64,000 nt of DNA from an uncultured Granulosicoccus sp. (GCA_947495035.1 CANLXI010000003.1:1-64000); one strand, 5' to 3'; shown: positions 36,147 to 47,456, counted from the stretch's first letter. A program made the numbers and translations. The notes: generated by a model not told the origin, from the letters alone.

Positions 36147-36208
36147 GATGGACCTTGCGGCTGTCTGCATTGTGATTCCCTGTCTGTCTGTACATTCCAG
36201 CATCAACC

Positions 36209-37042
36209 TTACCCCAGGTCTCCGAGCACGGCCTGTACCATGCCAATGCAGGCAGGGCCCGCCGTTTCCGTACGCAGGATGCGTGGACCGATGGTGACCG
36301 GTGTCAATCCGGCCTCGACGGCCATGCGGATTTCATCGGGGTCAAGTCCGCTCTCGGGGCCGATGAGCAGGCCGATATCGGGTCGCCGCCCGGGTGATGC
36401 CTCGTGAGCGACAGATGCTGCGTCTGTCGGTAATTCATGCAAGTGTGTCACCAGGGAACCCGTGGCGGTCGGGTCCAGAACGTAGCAGTGTTCGGGCAGA
36501 TGCGTGTTCTCGCCGCTGGACAGCTCGTTCAGCCACTGCTCCAGAGTGACCGGTGATGCCAGCGTGGCAAGCTTTGCTCTGCCGCTCTGTTCACAGGCGC
36601 TGACCAGAATGGCTTGCCAGTGTTCGAGTTTCTTCGCGGTGCGTTTTTCATCCAGGGCCCGGGCTGCCTGCCGGGTGTACAGAGGCTGTACATGATTGAC
36701 GCCCAGTTCCACCGATTGGCGGATACTGGTGTCCATGCGATCGCCGCGAGAGATGCCCTGCAGCAGGCTGATACGCACCGGTGACTCGGTGTCGGCCGGG
36801 CGCGCTTCCTGCAGTTCCAGCAAGGCACATTTGCCGGCTGAGCGCTGACCGGTATCGATCACGATTGCCCGGTAGTTGCAACCATCGCCATTGAACATTT
36901 CGATGGTGTCGCCCTGGCGAGTTCGCAGTACGGTCACCAGATGGTGGCTGGCGGCCTTCGACAAGGTGAGCTGTGAGTTTGCCTGCAGCTCACCCTGATG
37001 ATGGAAGCGGGCAATGCGGGCGGAACGGGTACTTTTCTTCAT
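36209..37042 (-). CDS. rsmE: 16S rRNA (uracil1498-N3)-methyltransferase
   Basis: 277 residues, a SPOUT-class methyltransferase that modifies U1498 of 16S rRNA. The N-terminal PUA-like part includes HHLVTVLRTRQGDTIEMFNG. The C-terminal knot has IGLLIGPESGLDPDEI and VTIGPRILRTETAG, the SAM-binding loops. Its length is slightly above the usual 243 residues because of an insert around residues 170-215. Its ATG shares one base with the dnaG stop (TGATG), so the two are coupled, an uncommon pairing. Confidence 0.93.
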   Translation of the reverse strand: MKKSTRSARIARFHHQGELQANSQLTLSKAASHHLVTVLRTRQGDTIEMFNGDGCNYRAIVIDTGQRSAGKCALLELQEARPADTESPVRISLLQGISRGDRMDTSIRQSVELGVNHVQPLYTRQAARALDEKRTAKKLEHWQAILVSACEQSGRAKLATLASPVTLEQWLNELSSGENTHLPEHCYVLDPTATGSLVTHLHELPTDAASVAHEASPGRRPDIGLLIGPESGLDPDEIRMAVEAGLTPVTIGPRILRTETAGPACIGMVQAVLGDLG

Positions 37043-38757
37043 CAGCGGCGTCTGAGTCCGAGCAGGCCGGTACGTGCCGAGAGTTCGACCTTGTCGGCCA
37101 GTGTCTGCCGGCTACGCTCGCGCAATCGGCCTATGCAGTGGGCAAATTCACGGGTAGCGCCTTCGCTGTCGATGTCGCTTCCGTCCGGGTAATAGGGTTT
37201 GGTTGCCAGCTTGACCAGATAATCGTTGCTTCTGCCATCACGAAAGCGTTCGAGCAGTCGTGCGGTTGTCATCTGCGGGTCACTGTCGCAATAGCCGATC
37301 AGTTTGAGCAGAACATCGGCACCGGGCAATTGCGGGTTGATGTCGAAGTCGTCCGCCGGTACCGTGCTCACGACCTGGGGGAACTGCAGGCACAGGAGTA
37401 CAGCACGGCTCATGGGTGTCAGGCCGCTGTCCTTGCCGCTTGGTGTTCGGGATGGGCTGGCAGGCCGCTGTGGTGCTGCCGCCTCCCTGGAAGTCGCCGG
37501 TTTGCTACCCAGCGACAGACCGATCAGGGCTTCCAGTCGTTGCAGGGCCAGCTGCTTGTAAACACCTCTGGGAATCGTGGCCAGCAGTGGTTTGGTCTTC
37601 TCGGCAAGGCTTGCCTTGCCACCGATACTGGTCATGTCCAGTTCACTGGCCAGGTGCTGATACAGATAGTCGATGATGGGAATACGGGTGCTCATCAGAT
37701 CCCGAAATCCGGCTGCCCCTCCGGCTTTCACCACTGAATCCGGGTCCTCGCCATCGGGCAGGAACAGGAAGTGCGCATCGTGGCCATCCTGCAGGCAGGG
37801 CAGCGTCGCCGTCAGGGCTCGCCAGGCGGCAGCGCGCCCGGCACGATCGCCATCAAAACAGAAGATGATATTGGGTACCACCCGGAACAGGGCTTCGGAA
37901 TGCTGCTGGTTGGCGGCTGTACCCAGGGTTGCCACGGCGTTGTCGATACCGTGCTGGGCAAGCGCCACGACATCCATATAGCCCTCTACCACGATGGCGG
38001 CCGCGGCATCCTGTGCCGCCTTGCGGGCCTCGTACAGGCCGTAGAGTTCGCTGCCCTTGTGAAACAGCGGCGTCTCCGGCGAGTTCAGGTATTTCGGTTC
38101 CTGATTGTCGAGCACTCGTCCGCCAAAACCGATGACGCGTCCACGTCGGTCGCGAATGGGAAACATGATGCGCTTGCGAAATCGCTGATAGGGGCGTTTG
38201 CCGCCATTGCCCTGGATCAGCATGCCGGTCTTGAGCATCGCGGCCTCTTCTCCGGGAAAATGGGTCAGAAGGCCATCCCAGCCGTCCGGTACATAACCGA
38301 TGCCGAAGCGTTTGGCGGTCTCGCCGCTCAGTCCCCGAGCCTTGAGGTAGTCGATGGCCTCGGGCGACTTGCGCAGCTCCGACTGATACCAGGCAGCGAT
38401 GGATTCCATCAGCGTGTACAGGGGTTTGCTGTCGTCACGAACCTGCTTGGCCTGCGCATTGCGCGGCACTTCCAGACCGACACTGTCAGCCAGTGATTCG
38501 ATGGCATCCACGAAATGCATGCCTTCGTATTCCATCAGGAAGCCGATGGCATTGCCATTGGCACTGCAGCCGAAGCAGTGATAGAACTGCTTGGTCTGAC
38601 TGACGGTGAAGGAGGGGGTTTTCTCGTTGTGGAAGGGGCAGCAGGCGCTGTAATTGCTGCCGCTTTTCTTCAGCGTGACGCGTTTGTCGATCACGTCGAC
38701 GATATCCACCTTTGCAAGTAGATCGTCAATGAAATGTTGTGGTATCTGCCCGGCCAT
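37042..38757 (-). CDS. dnaG: DNA primase
   Basis: 571 residues. It synthesises RNA primers at the replication fork. A CHC2 zinc-binding domain (YSACCPFHNEKTPSF, HCFGCSANGNAI, about residues 36-70) is followed by the RNA polymerase core and a Toprim domain (IVVEGYMDVVALAQHG near residue 262; FCFDGDRAGRAA near residue 303). A C-terminal DnaB-interaction region follows. The stop codon overlaps the rsmE start. Neither rpsU nor rpoD, its classical neighbours, is adjacent. The gene starts about 110 bp after the gltB stop, beyond a strong hairpin. Confidence 0.95.
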   Translation of the reverse strand: MAGQIPQHFIDDLLAKVDIVDVIDKRVTLKKSGSNYSACCPFHNEKTPSFTVSQTKQFYHCFGCSANGNAIGFLMEYEGMHFVDAIESLADSVGLEVPRNAQAKQVRDDSKPLYTLMESIAAWYQSELRKSPEAIDYLKARGLSGETAKRFGIGYVPDGWDGLLTHFPGEEAAMLKTGMLIQGNGGKRPYQRFRKRIMFPIRDRRGRVIGFGGRVLDNQEPKYLNSPETPLFHKGSELYGLYEARKAAQDAAAAIVVEGYMDVVALAQHGIDNAVATLGTAANQQHSEALFRVVPNIIFCFDGDRAGRAAAWRALTATLPCLQDGHDAHFLFLPDGEDPDSVVKAGGAAGFRDLMSTRIPIIDYLYQHLASELDMTSIGGKASLAEKTKPLLATIPRGVYKQLALQRLEALIGLSLGSKPATSREAAAPQRPASPSRTPSGKDSGLTPMSRAVLLCLQFPQVVSTVPADDFDINPQLPGADVLLKLIGYCDSDPQMTTARLLERFRDGRSNDYLVKLATKPYYPDGSDIDSEGATREFAHCIGRLRERSRQTLADKVELSARTGLLGLRRR

Positions 38758-38820
38758 TGGCAGAACTATACGCCTTCCGGACAGCGGCGACGAGGCCGAG
38801 ACCGGTGCTTGTGTGAACTG

Positions 38821-38852
38821 CGTGCACCACGGGCGGCTGCCCGTGGTGCACG
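38821..38852. terminator. Long perfect hairpin between gltB and dnaG
   Basis: 14-bp perfect stem CGTGCACCACGGGC / GCCCGTGGTGCACG with a 4-base loop (38835-38838), 18 bp past the gltB stop. No T-run follows on the leftward transcript; on the plus strand CCGGTTTT follows. A smaller CCGGT/ACCGG stem lies between it and the gltB stop. It probably ends or attenuates gltB transcription before dnaG. Confidence 0.6.
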
Positions 38853-38869
38853 CCGGTTTTCAGACCGGA

Positions 38870-41800
38870 TCAGGCCGCATGTCCGAGCGTGGCCAGCAGT
38901 TCGCTGAGCTCCGCTGCCTTGGGCTTGACCATCCAGAATCGCGAAGCCAGAGAGTAGAAATCGTCAACCATCTGCTGTCCCAGGCTACTGTGGGTTTCTG
39001 CCACGTGATCTTCGATCAGGGTCTGCAGATAGTTGCGATAACGCTCCATGGATTCCGAATGCAGACGATGGATGTCGATGAGTTCGTGGTTGTAACGATC
39101 GACGAAGACATTGTGACGATCGAAGACAAAGGCCAGTCCGCCCGTCATGCCGGCACCGAAATTCACGCCAGTTTCACCCAGTACAACCACGCAGCCACCA
39201 GTCATGTATTCACAGCCGTGATCGCCGATACCTTCTATCACGGCAATGGCGCCACTGTTGCGAACTGCAAAGCGTTCTCCGCCCAGTCCTGCCGCATACA
39301 TCTTGCCGCCGGTGGCACCGTACAGACAGGTGTTGCCCACGATGGTGGAGTCACGCCCCGTGAAGCGGGCATCCGAAGGTGGTCGAATGACGATCTTGCC
39401 GCCGGCCATGCCCTTGCCGACATAGTCGTTGGCATCACCATCCAGATACAGGTTCAGTCCACCGGCATTCCAGACACCGAAGGACTGACCGGCGGTGCCG
39501 GTGCAGTGGATGTTGATCGGGTTGGCGCTCATGCCGGAATCACCATGAACTCTGGCAATCTCGCCGGACAAGCGAGCTCCGATGGAGCGATTGATGTTCT
39601 TGATGGGGTAATGGAAATCCCCACCGGACTGTTTGCGGATGGCTGTCTTGCAGTCGGACACCATCTGTTCCGCCAGCAGACCCTTGTCATGCGGCACATT
39701 GCGTTCCACCATGCAGAAGCGTGGCGCATCTTCCGGGATGCCACCTGTGGACAGCAGTGGGGTCAGATCGAGTCGTTGCTGTCTGGGCGTCTGGCCCTTG
39801 GCCGGCGTCAGAAACTCCGGATGCCCGATGATGTCGGCCAGATTGCGAACACCCAGATAGGCCAGGTGACGGCGCACGTCTTCGGCCACGAAACGCATGT
39901 AGTTCATCACCTTTTCCACGTTGCCGTGGAAATGACGCATGCGCAGCACCTTGTGTTGAGTGGCCACACCGGTGGCGCAGTTGTTCAGGTGACAGATACG
40001 CAGATACTTGCAGCCCATGGCAATCATGGGGCCGGTACCGAAGCCGAAACTCTCGGCGCCCATGATGGCCGCCTTGATGACATCCAGACCGGTTTTCAGA
40101 CCGCCGTCGGTCTGCACCCGCACCTTGTCGCGCAGATTGTTGGCACGCAGTACCTGATGGGTTTCCGACATGCCCAGTTCCCACGGAGAGCCGGCGTACT
40201 TGACGCTGGTCAGTGGTGATGCACCGGTTCCGCCATCGTAGCCGGAGATGGTGATCAGATCGGCATAGGCCTTGGCCACACCGGCAGCGATGGTGCCCAC
40301 ACCGGCTTCGGCAACCAGCTTGACCGACACCAGCGCTTCCGGATTGACCTGCTTGAGATCGAAGATCAGCTGTGCCAGATCCTCGATGGAGTAGATGTCG
40401 TGATGCGGAGGCGGTGAAATCAGGGCAACGCCCGGATTGCTGTGACGCAGTCGCGCGATCATCTCGTTGACCTTGTGTCCGGGCAGCTGACCACCTTCAC
40501 CGGGCTTGGCACCCTGGGCAATCTTGATCTGCAGGACTTCGGCGTTGACCAGGTAATGCGGTGTGACACCGAATCGGCCCGAGGCAATCTGCTTGATCTT
40601 GGACATCTTCAGCGTGCCGTAACGCGCCTTGTCCTCGCCACCTTCACCCGAGTTGGAGCGACCACCGAGCCGGTTCATGGCTTCGGCCAGCGTCTCATGG
40701 GCTTCCGGTGACAGCGCCCCCAGCGACATGCCGGCGGAGTCGAACCGCGACAGGATGGACTCGACCGATTCCACGGCCTCCAGTGGAATGGAAGGCCCTG
40801 CGGGTTTCAGGTCGAGCAGGTCGCGCAGCATGGCCGGACGCCGCTCGTCGACAGTCTTCTGGTAGACGGTGTAATCATCATAACTACCGCTGGTGACGGC
40901 CGCCTGCAGTTGTTGGACCACGTCGGGGTTGTAGGCGTGGTATTCGCCGCCGTGGATGTACTTGAGCAAGCCGCCCTGGGATACACCCACCTGTGGGTTG
41001 AAAGCGGCCTGACCCAGTATTCTGAGGTCATCTTGCAGGTCGCTGAAATCCATGCCCTCGATGCGACTGGTAGTGCCGGAGAAGCACAGCTTGACCACAT
41101 TGGAATGCAGCCCGACGATTTCGTAGAGCTTGGCACCGCGATAACTGGAGATGGTGGAGATACCCATCTTCGACAGAATCTTCATCAGGCCCTTGTTGAT
41201 GCCCTTGCGGTAGTTCTGCTCCAGCTGAGGGACATCGCTGGACGAGACTTCGCCGCGACGGGCCATGCCATGGATGGACTCGTAGGCCAGATACGGAAAG
41301 ACGCAGGTGGCACCGTAGCCCACCAGTACCGCTACCTGGTGAGAATCCCTGGCAGTGCCGGTTTCGACCACGATGTTGGCGTCGCAGCGGCAACCGGCGT
41401 CGATCATGGCGCGATGTACGGCACCGGTTGCCAGCAAGGCGTGTACCGGCAGCATGCCACTGGTCAGTTCCCGGTCGCTGAGCACGATGACCACTTTCTG
41501 GTCTTCGGTAACGGCCTTGATGGACTCTGCACAGATGCGACGAATGGCTGCTTCCAGCGATTCCTGCTCGGGATCGTATTGCAAGCCGATGCGGAAGTGC
41601 GAATAACCGGGTTCATCGTCCATGACCAGCAGCGTCTCGAACTTTTCGCTGGACAGGACCGGAGAGCGCACCAGCAGGCGATTGGCATGATGGTGGGTTT
41701 CCCGGAAGAGGTTCTTTTCGCGACCGAGACAGGTTTCCAGAGACATGACGATGGTCTCTCGCAAGGGGTCGATCGGCGGATTGGTCACCTGGGCGAACTG

Positions 41801-43351
41801 TTGCCGGAAGCTGTCGTACAGGGGGCGAACATGCTCGGACATGACCGGGAATGGTGTGTCGTCCCCCATGGAGCCGACTGCTTCCTGGGCACCTTCAGCC
41901 AGGACTCGCAACACCTGATCACGCTCTTCGAAGCTGACGTTGAACATCTTCTCGTAGATGGCCAGCTGGCTGTCTTCCATGATGGGAGTGGACTGGGCCA
42001 CGTCGCGCAGGCGTGAACGCAGATGACGTGAATTCTTCTGCAGCCATTTGGCGTAGGGCTGGCGGTGCTTGAGCAGATCGCAGACATCCTGGGGCAGCAG
42101 CAGGCGACCGGACTGGGTGTCAACAGCCAGCATTTCACCGGGCTTCAGGCGGCCTTTCTTGATGATTTCACTGGGCAGATAGTCGTGCACACCGACTTCC
42201 GAGGCCAGTGTGATGTGACGATCCTTGCTGATGACATAGCGGGCCGGGCGCAGACCGTTGCGATCGAGCACGCAACTGGCGTAGCGACCATCGGACAGGA
42301 CCACGCCGGCTGGACCATCCCAGGGCTCCATGTGCATGGAGTTGTATTCGAGGAAGGCGCGCAGGTCGGAGTCCAGCTCCCAGGTGTTCTGCCAGGCTGG
42401 CGGCATCAGCATGCGCATGGCGCGGAAGATGTCGATACCACCGGCCATCAGCAGTTCGAGCATGTTGTCCAGTGACATGGAGTCCGAGCCGGACTGGCTG
42501 ACCAGTGGCAACAGTTCGTTGAGTTCAGGCAGAACCGGAGAACGCAACTTGGAAGCACGGGCATTGGCCCAGCTGCGGTTGCCCTGAATGGTGTTGATTT
42601 CACCATTGTGCGCCAGATAGCGGAATGGCTGAGCCAGGCGCCACTGTGGCAGGGTGTTGGTCGAGAAGCGCTGGTGGAAGACGGCGATGGACGATTCCAG
42701 CGACTCATCTTCGAGATCGACGTAGAACGTGGCCAGATACTCGGGCATGACCAGTCCCTTGAAGAGGATGACGTCGCTGGACAGAGAGCAGACGTAGAAC
42801 TCGGGGTCCTCATCACGCAGTTCGATTTCCGCACGGCGACGAGCCACGAACAGATGACGGTTGAATTCGGCCGAATCCATTTCCTCGGTGGCGGATACGA
42901 AAATCTGTTCGATGCCCGGCACGCTGCGCTGGGCTTCCTCGCCACAGGCTGACAGATCGGTTGGCACGACGCGCCAGCCGTTGACTTCCAGCCCACGCGC
43001 CTTGCACTGATCACTCAGGACTTTCTTGGTTGCGGCGGCCTTGTCTGCATCGCGGCTCAGAAAGACGATGCCGGTGGCAAACTCACTGCGCAGTTCGATA
43101 CCGGCATCCTTCGCTGCACGGCGCAGGAATTTTTCCGGTTTTCGCAGCAACAGGCCGCAGCCGTCACCGGTCTTGCCATCCGCGCCGATGGCGCCACGGT
43201 GCGTCATGCGTGCCAGCGAGGTTATCGCCGTGTTGACGAGCCAGTGGCTTGCGCGACCGTCCATCTGCGCGATCAGGCCGAAGCCACAATTATCGCGCTC
43301 GAAGTCGGGTTGATACAGGCCATGTTCGGCCAGATTGTCCAGATACGTCAT
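38870..43351 (-). CDS. gltB: Glutamate synthase (NADPH) large subunit
   Basis: 1493 residues. It converts glutamine and 2-oxoglutarate to two glutamates. A short propeptide precedes the class II amidotransferase nucleophile (Cys22 in [11 protein letters not shown]). The central domain, the FMN-binding synthase domain (about 820-1200, [29 protein letters not shown]) and the 3Fe-4S cysteine motif ([19 protein letters not shown]) follow. The C-terminal GXGXG beta-helix ([25 protein letters not shown]) ends the protein. The ATG at 43351 sets the correct propeptide. The small subunit gltD, normally directly downstream, is not there; dnaG is. Confidence 0.95.
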   Translation of the reverse strand: MTYLDNLAEHGLYQPDFERDNCGFGLIAQMDGRASHWLVNTAITSLARMTHRGAIGADGKTGDGCGLLLRKPEKFLRRAAKDAGIELRSEFATGIVFLSRDADKAAATKKVLSDQCKARGLEVNGWRVVPTDLSACGEEAQRSVPGIEQIFVSATEEMDSAEFNRHLFVARRRAEIELRDEDPEFYVCSLSSDVILFKGLVMPEYLATFYVDLEDESLESSIAVFHQRFSTNTLPQWRLAQPFRYLAHNGEINTIQGNRSWANARASKLRSPVLPELNELLPLVSQSGSDSMSLDNMLELLMAGGIDIFRAMRMLMPPAWQNTWELDSDLRAFLEYNSMHMEPWDGPAGVVLSDGRYASCVLDRNGLRPARYVISKDRHITLASEVGVHDYLPSEIIKKGRLKPGEMLAVDTQSGRLLLPQDVCDLLKHRQPYAKWLQKNSRHLRSRLRDVAQSTPIMEDSQLAIYEKMFNVSFEERDQVLRVLAEGAQEAVGSMGDDTPFPVMSEHVRPLYDSFRQQFAQVTNPPIDPLRETIVMSLETCLGREKNLFRETHHHANRLLVRSPVLSSEKFETLLVMDDEPGYSHFRIGLQYDPEQESLEAAIRRICAESIKAVTEDQKVVIVLSDRELTSGMLPVHALLATGAVHRAMIDAGCRCDANIVVETGTARDSHQVAVLVGYGATCVFPYLAYESIHGMARRGEVSSSDVPQLEQNYRKGINKGLMKILSKMGISTISSYRGAKLYEIVGLHSNVVKLCFSGTTSRIEGMDFSDLQDDLRILGQAAFNPQVGVSQGGLLKYIHGGEYHAYNPDVVQQLQAAVTSGSYDDYTVYQKTVDERRPAMLRDLLDLKPAGPSIPLEAVESVESILSRFDSAGMSLGALSPEAHETLAEAMNRLGGRSNSGEGGEDKARYGTLKMSKIKQIASGRFGVTPHYLVNAEVLQIKIAQGAKPGEGGQLPGHKVNEMIARLRHSNPGVALISPPPHHDIYSIEDLAQLIFDLKQVNPEALVSVKLVAEAGVGTIAAGVAKAYADLITISGYDGGTGASPLTSVKYAGSPWELGMSETHQVLRANNLRDKVRVQTDGGLKTGLDVIKAAIMGAESFGFGTGPMIAMGCKYLRICHLNNCATGVATQHKVLRMRHFHGNVEKVMNYMRFVAEDVRRHLAYLGVRNLADIIGHPEFLTPAKGQTPRQQRLDLTPLLSTGGIPEDAPRFCMVERNVPHDKGLLAEQMVSDCKTAIRKQSGGDFHYPIKNINRSIGARLSGEIARVHGDSGMSANPINIHCTGTAGQSFGVWNAGGLNLYLDGDANDYVGKGMAGGKIVIRPPSDARFTGRDSTIVGNTCLYGATGGKMYAAGLGGERFAVRNSGAIAVIEGIGDHGCEYMTGGCVVVLGETGVNFGAGMTGGLAFVFDRHNVFVDRYNHELIDIHRLHSESMERYRNYLQTLIEDHVAETHSSLGQQMVDDFYSLASRFWMVKPKAAELSELLATLGHAA

Positions 43352-43566
43352 AATTTTCGACCGGTATAAGCCAGAACGAGGGGCGAGACGATATGCGATG
43401 CAATTCGCCAGGCGGCCGGGCATTATACCGAGTCAGAGAGGACTTGATTTCACCCGAACTCGGGCAAGTGCAGAAAACTTCTATTCTGCACCGTTTGCCA
43501 TGCACCTCATGCGCCGAAACGAAGCGTTGTTGCGCCCATTTTGCACCGTCGTGGTGCGGTTGACGG

Positions 43567-45477
43567 CTATTGGGCCTTGAGCACGTCCTGTACTCGTCCG
43601 ACGTTGCGGATCCAGGGCTGGTCCGTCACTGCGGAATCCGGCATCTGCTCCACGGCGCTCTGAGCTTCCTCGAATGTGGAATAGAGTCCGTGCAACAGGG
43701 CATACCAGGTTTCACCGCGTCTCTGGAAGGTGTAGATGGAATTGGGAGCAGGCAGCACGTCGCGATTGCGCTTGAGAAAACTCTCGATGGACGGACGGTC
43801 GCGAGAGGCACTCATCTGCACCGTGATCTTGCTCGAGTCCTGCACCAGGATCCAGGTAGGGGATTCGAGAATATCGACCAGTTCGGGGTCGACCTCCGGT
43901 GTTTCGTCGTTGCTCGCCGGTTGGGTCGCTGCGCCCACGGCATCGTTGCCCGGGTTGCTGTTGACGTTCACCTCCGCTACCGGTTGAACCGGCTCGGCAA
44001 TGGCGGTGTCAGGAAGTTCGTCGAGTGTGTCAGCCGGTGTGTCAGGCAGCAGGTCGGCATCGCTGAGGGTGTCAGCCGGGCCGTCTGCCGACAGATCGTT
44101 GCCGGCTGCAGGGTCGGAGTCATTGCCTGCTGGCGTGACTGAGGCGGCAGGATCGGTTGCCGGATCGTTCAGGTCGTTGCCCGCCGGCTCGTTGGTCGCC
44201 ACTGTTTCTGCTGCGGAGTCCAGCGGGTCGGAATCGACGGCCTCGTTGGCCGTGTTGGCTGCGTCGTCTGCGCTGGAGGCTGCCGTGGAAGACCGGGAGG
44301 GGCTGGGGATTTCCGGGACCAGGGACTCGATGGCTTCCGAGGTGAATGGCACGACCTGGCGCTCTTCGACAATACGCAGGCCCGGAGCGTCCTCGTCGAT
44401 ATCGTCTGCAGGCTCTGCGGCAGGTTCGATCACGTCATCCGTGCTCGAGTCTGGCTCGTTGTTGTCGGCACCACTGCCAAGACTGCTGGTGGGCAATGGT
44501 GTCGTGGTTCCGGCGTTGTCCGCGTAGCGTTCTTCGTCATCGGCAGCATCCGGGGTGAACATCAGCAGACCGCCGAGAATGAGGGCAATGGCCAGTGCGC
44601 CCAGCCCGAACTTCGCATTGCGCGATTGCAGCAGGGGCGGCTTGCTGACGCTGTGCAATTCCTCCAGAGGCGGTTGCATCGTCGGGTCGTACAGCTGGTT
44701 GAGCACGTCGGCTGCGGCCGGGTGAATGCCGCCAGGCAGTCCGCCGGACTGGGCGATGATATCGTCCAGATCCTGATCGGAAAAAGGCAGTTCTTCCGTG
44801 TAGCCGGCCTGCTGCAGACGGAAAGAGAGGTATTCGACAGCCCGTTCAGAGTTCATGCCTTCGATGGTCAGGCTGGAGTAGGGCAGGTCGGCACCTTCGG
44901 GCAGCAGATCGGGGATGCGATCCTCGAATTCAGGGGGGGCTGCCAGCGCCACGCGCATCAGTGTTTCATCCTGACTGTTGACATACAGCATGCTGCTGAG
45001 CAATTGAGTCAGTTCGGTTTCGCTGATCTGATCGGCATCGTCCAGCACGATGGCGCTCAGTGTGTTGCGCGCCACCATGGTCTGCAGGCAGGGGAGCAGT
45101 TCGTCCAGAATGTCCTTGAGGCTCTCCGGCGGCTTGCGCTTGAAGGCCTCCAGCATGCCGGCGAACAGATTGAGGGTGCTGAACCGGGGACTGCCCTTGA
45201 CAGCGAAGCACTGGATGTTCTGCCCGCTGTTGATACCCAGCTGATGCAGCAGCACACTCTTGCCGGACCCGGTTTCGCCCAGAATCAGCAGCAGATCATC
45301 GCCGCTGACCAGTGCCTGTTTGACGTCGCCCAGCTGTTCCAGGCTGGTATCGTCGATGAAGGTCTCCGAATCGGGCGCAGCAGGGCCGAACGGCTGCTGG
45401 ATCAGCTGCAGCGCGGATAGAGTAACGTCAGACAGCAGGGCGGGCTGCTGGATGTCCGATGCGTCCTGTGACGGCAT
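43567..45477 (-). CDS. damX: DamX-like protein: AAA ATPase, TM helix, SPOR domain
   Basis: 636 residues from ATG 45477 (a TTG at 45486 is also possible). The N-terminal ExeA/DamX-type ATPase has Walker A LGETGSGKSVLL (about 66-77) and Walker B SAIVLDDADQ (about 141-150). A single transmembrane helix is at about 288-307. A long acidic Asp/Pro/Ala/Thr-rich periplasmic linker (about 310-550) follows, then a C-terminal SPOR domain (about 555-636). SPOR proteins of this kind gather at the division septum. The position after aroK-aroB is the classical damX context. Confidence 0.87.
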   Translation of the reverse strand: MPSQDASDIQQPALLSDVTLSALQLIQQPFGPAAPDSETFIDDTSLEQLGDVKQALVSGDDLLLILGETGSGKSVLLHQLGINSGQNIQCFAVKGSPRFSTLNLFAGMLEAFKRKPPESLKDILDELLPCLQTMVARNTLSAIVLDDADQISETELTQLLSSMLYVNSQDETLMRVALAAPPEFEDRIPDLLPEGADLPYSSLTIEGMNSERAVEYLSFRLQQAGYTEELPFSDQDLDDIIAQSGGLPGGIHPAAADVLNQLYDPTMQPPLEELHSVSKPPLLQSRNAKFGLGALAIALILGGLLMFTPDAADDEERYADNAGTTTPLPTSSLGSGADNNEPDSSTDDVIEPAAEPADDIDEDAPGLRIVEERQVVPFTSEAIESLVPEIPSPSRSSTAASSADDAANTANEAVDSDPLDSAAETVATNEPAGNDLNDPATDPAASVTPAGNDSDPAAGNDLSADGPADTLSDADLLPDTPADTLDELPDTAIAEPVQPVAEVNVNSNPGNDAVGAATQPASNDETPEVDPELVDILESPTWILVQDSSKITVQMSASRDRPSIESFLKRNRDVLPAPNSIYTFQRRGETWYALLHGLYSTFEEAQSAVEQMPDSAVTDQPWIRNVGRVQDVLKAQ

Positions 45478-45632
45478 GCTTGGCAACTAGAACTGTGGAT
45501 GCGTGATCTTACTATAACCGTGAGGGAGGTCGCAGGATGTCAGGGGGTAAATGACCGTTAATTGACCGGTCATTGGCTCTTGACAGCCCAGGCTGCCCCG
45601 AGCAGGGCGGTTTTTCTGTCAATCGGGATCCT

Positions 45633-46709
45633 TCAGCCCGCAAAATGCGCCAAAGTCGCATGCAGTGCGCGCTGATCGTAATCGGCGCTGACATGAGCCT
45701 TGCCGATGCTGTCAAGCAGGATCAGCCGGATATCGCCGGCATTGGCTTTCTTGTCGCGGGCCATATAGCGCAGAAAGGTCTCGGGCGTCATGTCGGAGGG
45801 TGGTGTGACTGGCAGGCCTGCGCGTACCAGTAACTTCAGACCGCGTTCCCGGGTGGCTTCATCGATCAGTTGCAGGCGGACCGAGGTATCCAGCGCCATG
45901 GCAATGCCGGCACTGACGGCCTCTCCATGCAACCAGCGCCCGTAACCCATGGCGGCTTCGATGGCATGGCCGAAAGTGTGGCCCAGATTGAGCAGCGCCC
46001 GCAGCCCGTGTTCGCGTTCGTCAGCTTCGACCACACGTGCCTTGATCTCGCAGGAGCGGCGCACGGCTTCACCGGTTGCATTGGTGTCACGCGCCAGCAG
46101 AGCGTCCATGTTGTCCTCCAGCCAGCGGAAGAAGTCACTGTCGATGATGAAGCCGTACTTGATGACCTCTGCCAGTCCGGCCCGCAGTTCGCGTTCCTCG
46201 AGTGTGGCCAGCGTATCCATGTCGGCGATCACGGACACCGGCTGGTGAAAGGCCCCGATCATGTTCTTGCCCAGTGCATGGTTGACGCCGGTCTTGCCGC
46301 CGACGGAGGAGTCGACCTGCGCCAGGAGTGTGGTCGGCACCTGAATGAAGTCGACACCCCGTTGATAGCTGGCGGCGGCATAGCCCGTCATGTCACCGAC
46401 CACGCCGCCACCGAGCGCAATCAGCGTGCAATTGCGATCGAAATTTTCCTCGAGCAGGGCGGTGAAGATGCGGTTCAGCTCTTCCAGGTTCTTGAACGAT
46501 TCACCATCGGGAAGAATGACGCTGGAGGACGGCAGATTACCCAGACATGCCAGGGTCTTGTCCAGGTACAGCGGAGCGATGGTTTCGTTGGTGACGATCA
46601 TGGCCCTGCTGCGCACCTGCCCGGCAAGCAGGCCGTGCTGTCCCAGCAAGCCACTGCCGATATGGATCGGGTAGCTTCGATGTCCGAGATCGATATTGAC
46701 GGTTTGCAT
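45633..46709 (-). CDS. aroB: 3-dehydroquinate synthase
   Basis: 358 residues. It converts DAHP to 3-dehydroquinate in the shikimate pathway, using NAD+ and a divalent metal. Characteristic segments are [15 protein letters not shown] (residues about 8-22), [37 protein letters not shown], and the metal ligands in [12 protein letters not shown]. The ATG at 46709 fits the family N-terminus; an in-frame ATG at 46721 adds four residues. It follows aroK by about 147 bp and precedes damX. Confidence 0.95.
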   Translation of the reverse strand: MQTVNIDLGHRSYPIHIGSGLLGQHGLLAGQVRSRAMIVTNETIAPLYLDKTLACLGNLPSSSVILPDGESFKNLEELNRIFTALLEENFDRNCTLIALGGGVVGDMTGYAAASYQRGVDFIQVPTTLLAQVDSSVGGKTGVNHALGKNMIGAFHQPVSVIADMDTLATLEERELRAGLAEVIKYGFIIDSDFFRWLEDNMDALLARDTNATGEAVRRSCEIKARVVEADEREHGLRALLNLGHTFGHAIEAAMGYGRWLHGEAVSAGIAMALDTSVRLQLIDEATRERGLKLLVRAGLPVTPPSDMTPETFLRYMARDKKANAGDIRLILLDSIGKAHVSADYDQRALHATLAHFAG

Positions 46710-46760
46710 GGTCAGCAGCATGTAAGGCGTGAACAGGAAGAACGCCTAGTGTAATGCAAG

Positions 46761-46788
46761 CCGACAAGTGATCAAGTCATGTTGTCGG
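46761..46788. other. Small hairpin in the aroK-aroB gap
   Basis: Seven-bp arms CCGACAA / TTGTCGG around a 14-base loop, between the aroK stop and the aroB start. It may attenuate or stabilise the transcript; no T-run is present. Confidence 0.35.
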
Positions 46789-46856
46789 TTGGTGATGCAC
46801 CAGTAATCCGGGGCGAGGCAGGCGACGACCGACAGGGGCGGCTTGCCATGGTCGGA

Positions 46857-47456
46857 CTATTCGCTTTCGGGCCGTCGCAATGGCTCGCAACCGCCAATCT
46901 GCTGGTCGGTGAGCTCCGGCTTGCTGGCTGATGGGTCCAGGCTGATGTCGGCCTTCTTCAGATGCCTGAGGATGCGAGAGACCACGTGATGCATCCGGCG
47001 TGAATCGGTGGAAATCTCGGCATCCGCCACCGATTTGTAGATTGGTTCACGTTCTTCCATCAGTGCTCGAAGCCGGGCTTCCGGATCGGGTGTCTGCAAC
47101 AAGGGGCGGTTGGCATCGAATCCGACCCGTCGCAGTTGCTCCTTGATGTCTACCTGCAGCAGCAGCACATGACCACGGGACATCAGGTGTTGTCGGTTTT
47201 CCGGTCGCAGAACGGCACCGCCACCGGTGGCCAGGACAATACCGGGGAGTACTGTCAGTTCGGCAATGATGCGCGCTTCGCGTTCACGAAAGCCGGCTTC
47301 GCCTTCGTAGTCGAAGATGGTGGGGATGTCGACACCGCAACGGGCTTCGATTTCGCGGTCGCTGTCGACGAAACGGTAACCGATCTTGCGGGCCAGGGCT
47401 CGACCAACGGTACTCTTGCCTGAGCCCATCGGGCCGACTAGAAAAATGCTGGTCAT
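46857..47456 (-). CDS. aroK: Shikimate kinase
   Basis: 199 residues. It phosphorylates shikimate with ATP. The P-loop is FLVGPMGSGKSTVGRAL (residues about 5-21), the DSDREIEARCGVDIP segment binds shikimate, FREREARII carries the substrate arginine, and VLATGGGAVL is the Walker B-like loop. The ATG at 47456 fits the family; the frame is open upstream to 47492. A clear terminator separates it from pilQ, so aroK must have its own promoter in 47457-47644. Confidence 0.95.
   Translation of the reverse strand: MTSIFLVGPMGSGKSTVGRALARKIGYRFVDSDREIEARCGVDIPTIFDYEGEAGFREREARIIAELTVLPGIVLATGGGAVLRPENRQHLMSRGHVLLLQVDIKEQLRRVGFDANRPLLQTPDPEARLRALMEEREPIYKSVADAEISTDSRRMHHVVSRILRHLKKADISLDPSASKPELTDQQIGGCEPLRRPESE

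Noticed and set aside
45593..45617. GCCC/GGGC stem followed by TTTTT on the plus strand downstream of aroB
   Set aside because: It would terminate plus-strand transcription, but no plus-strand gene ends there. It is probably coincidental.
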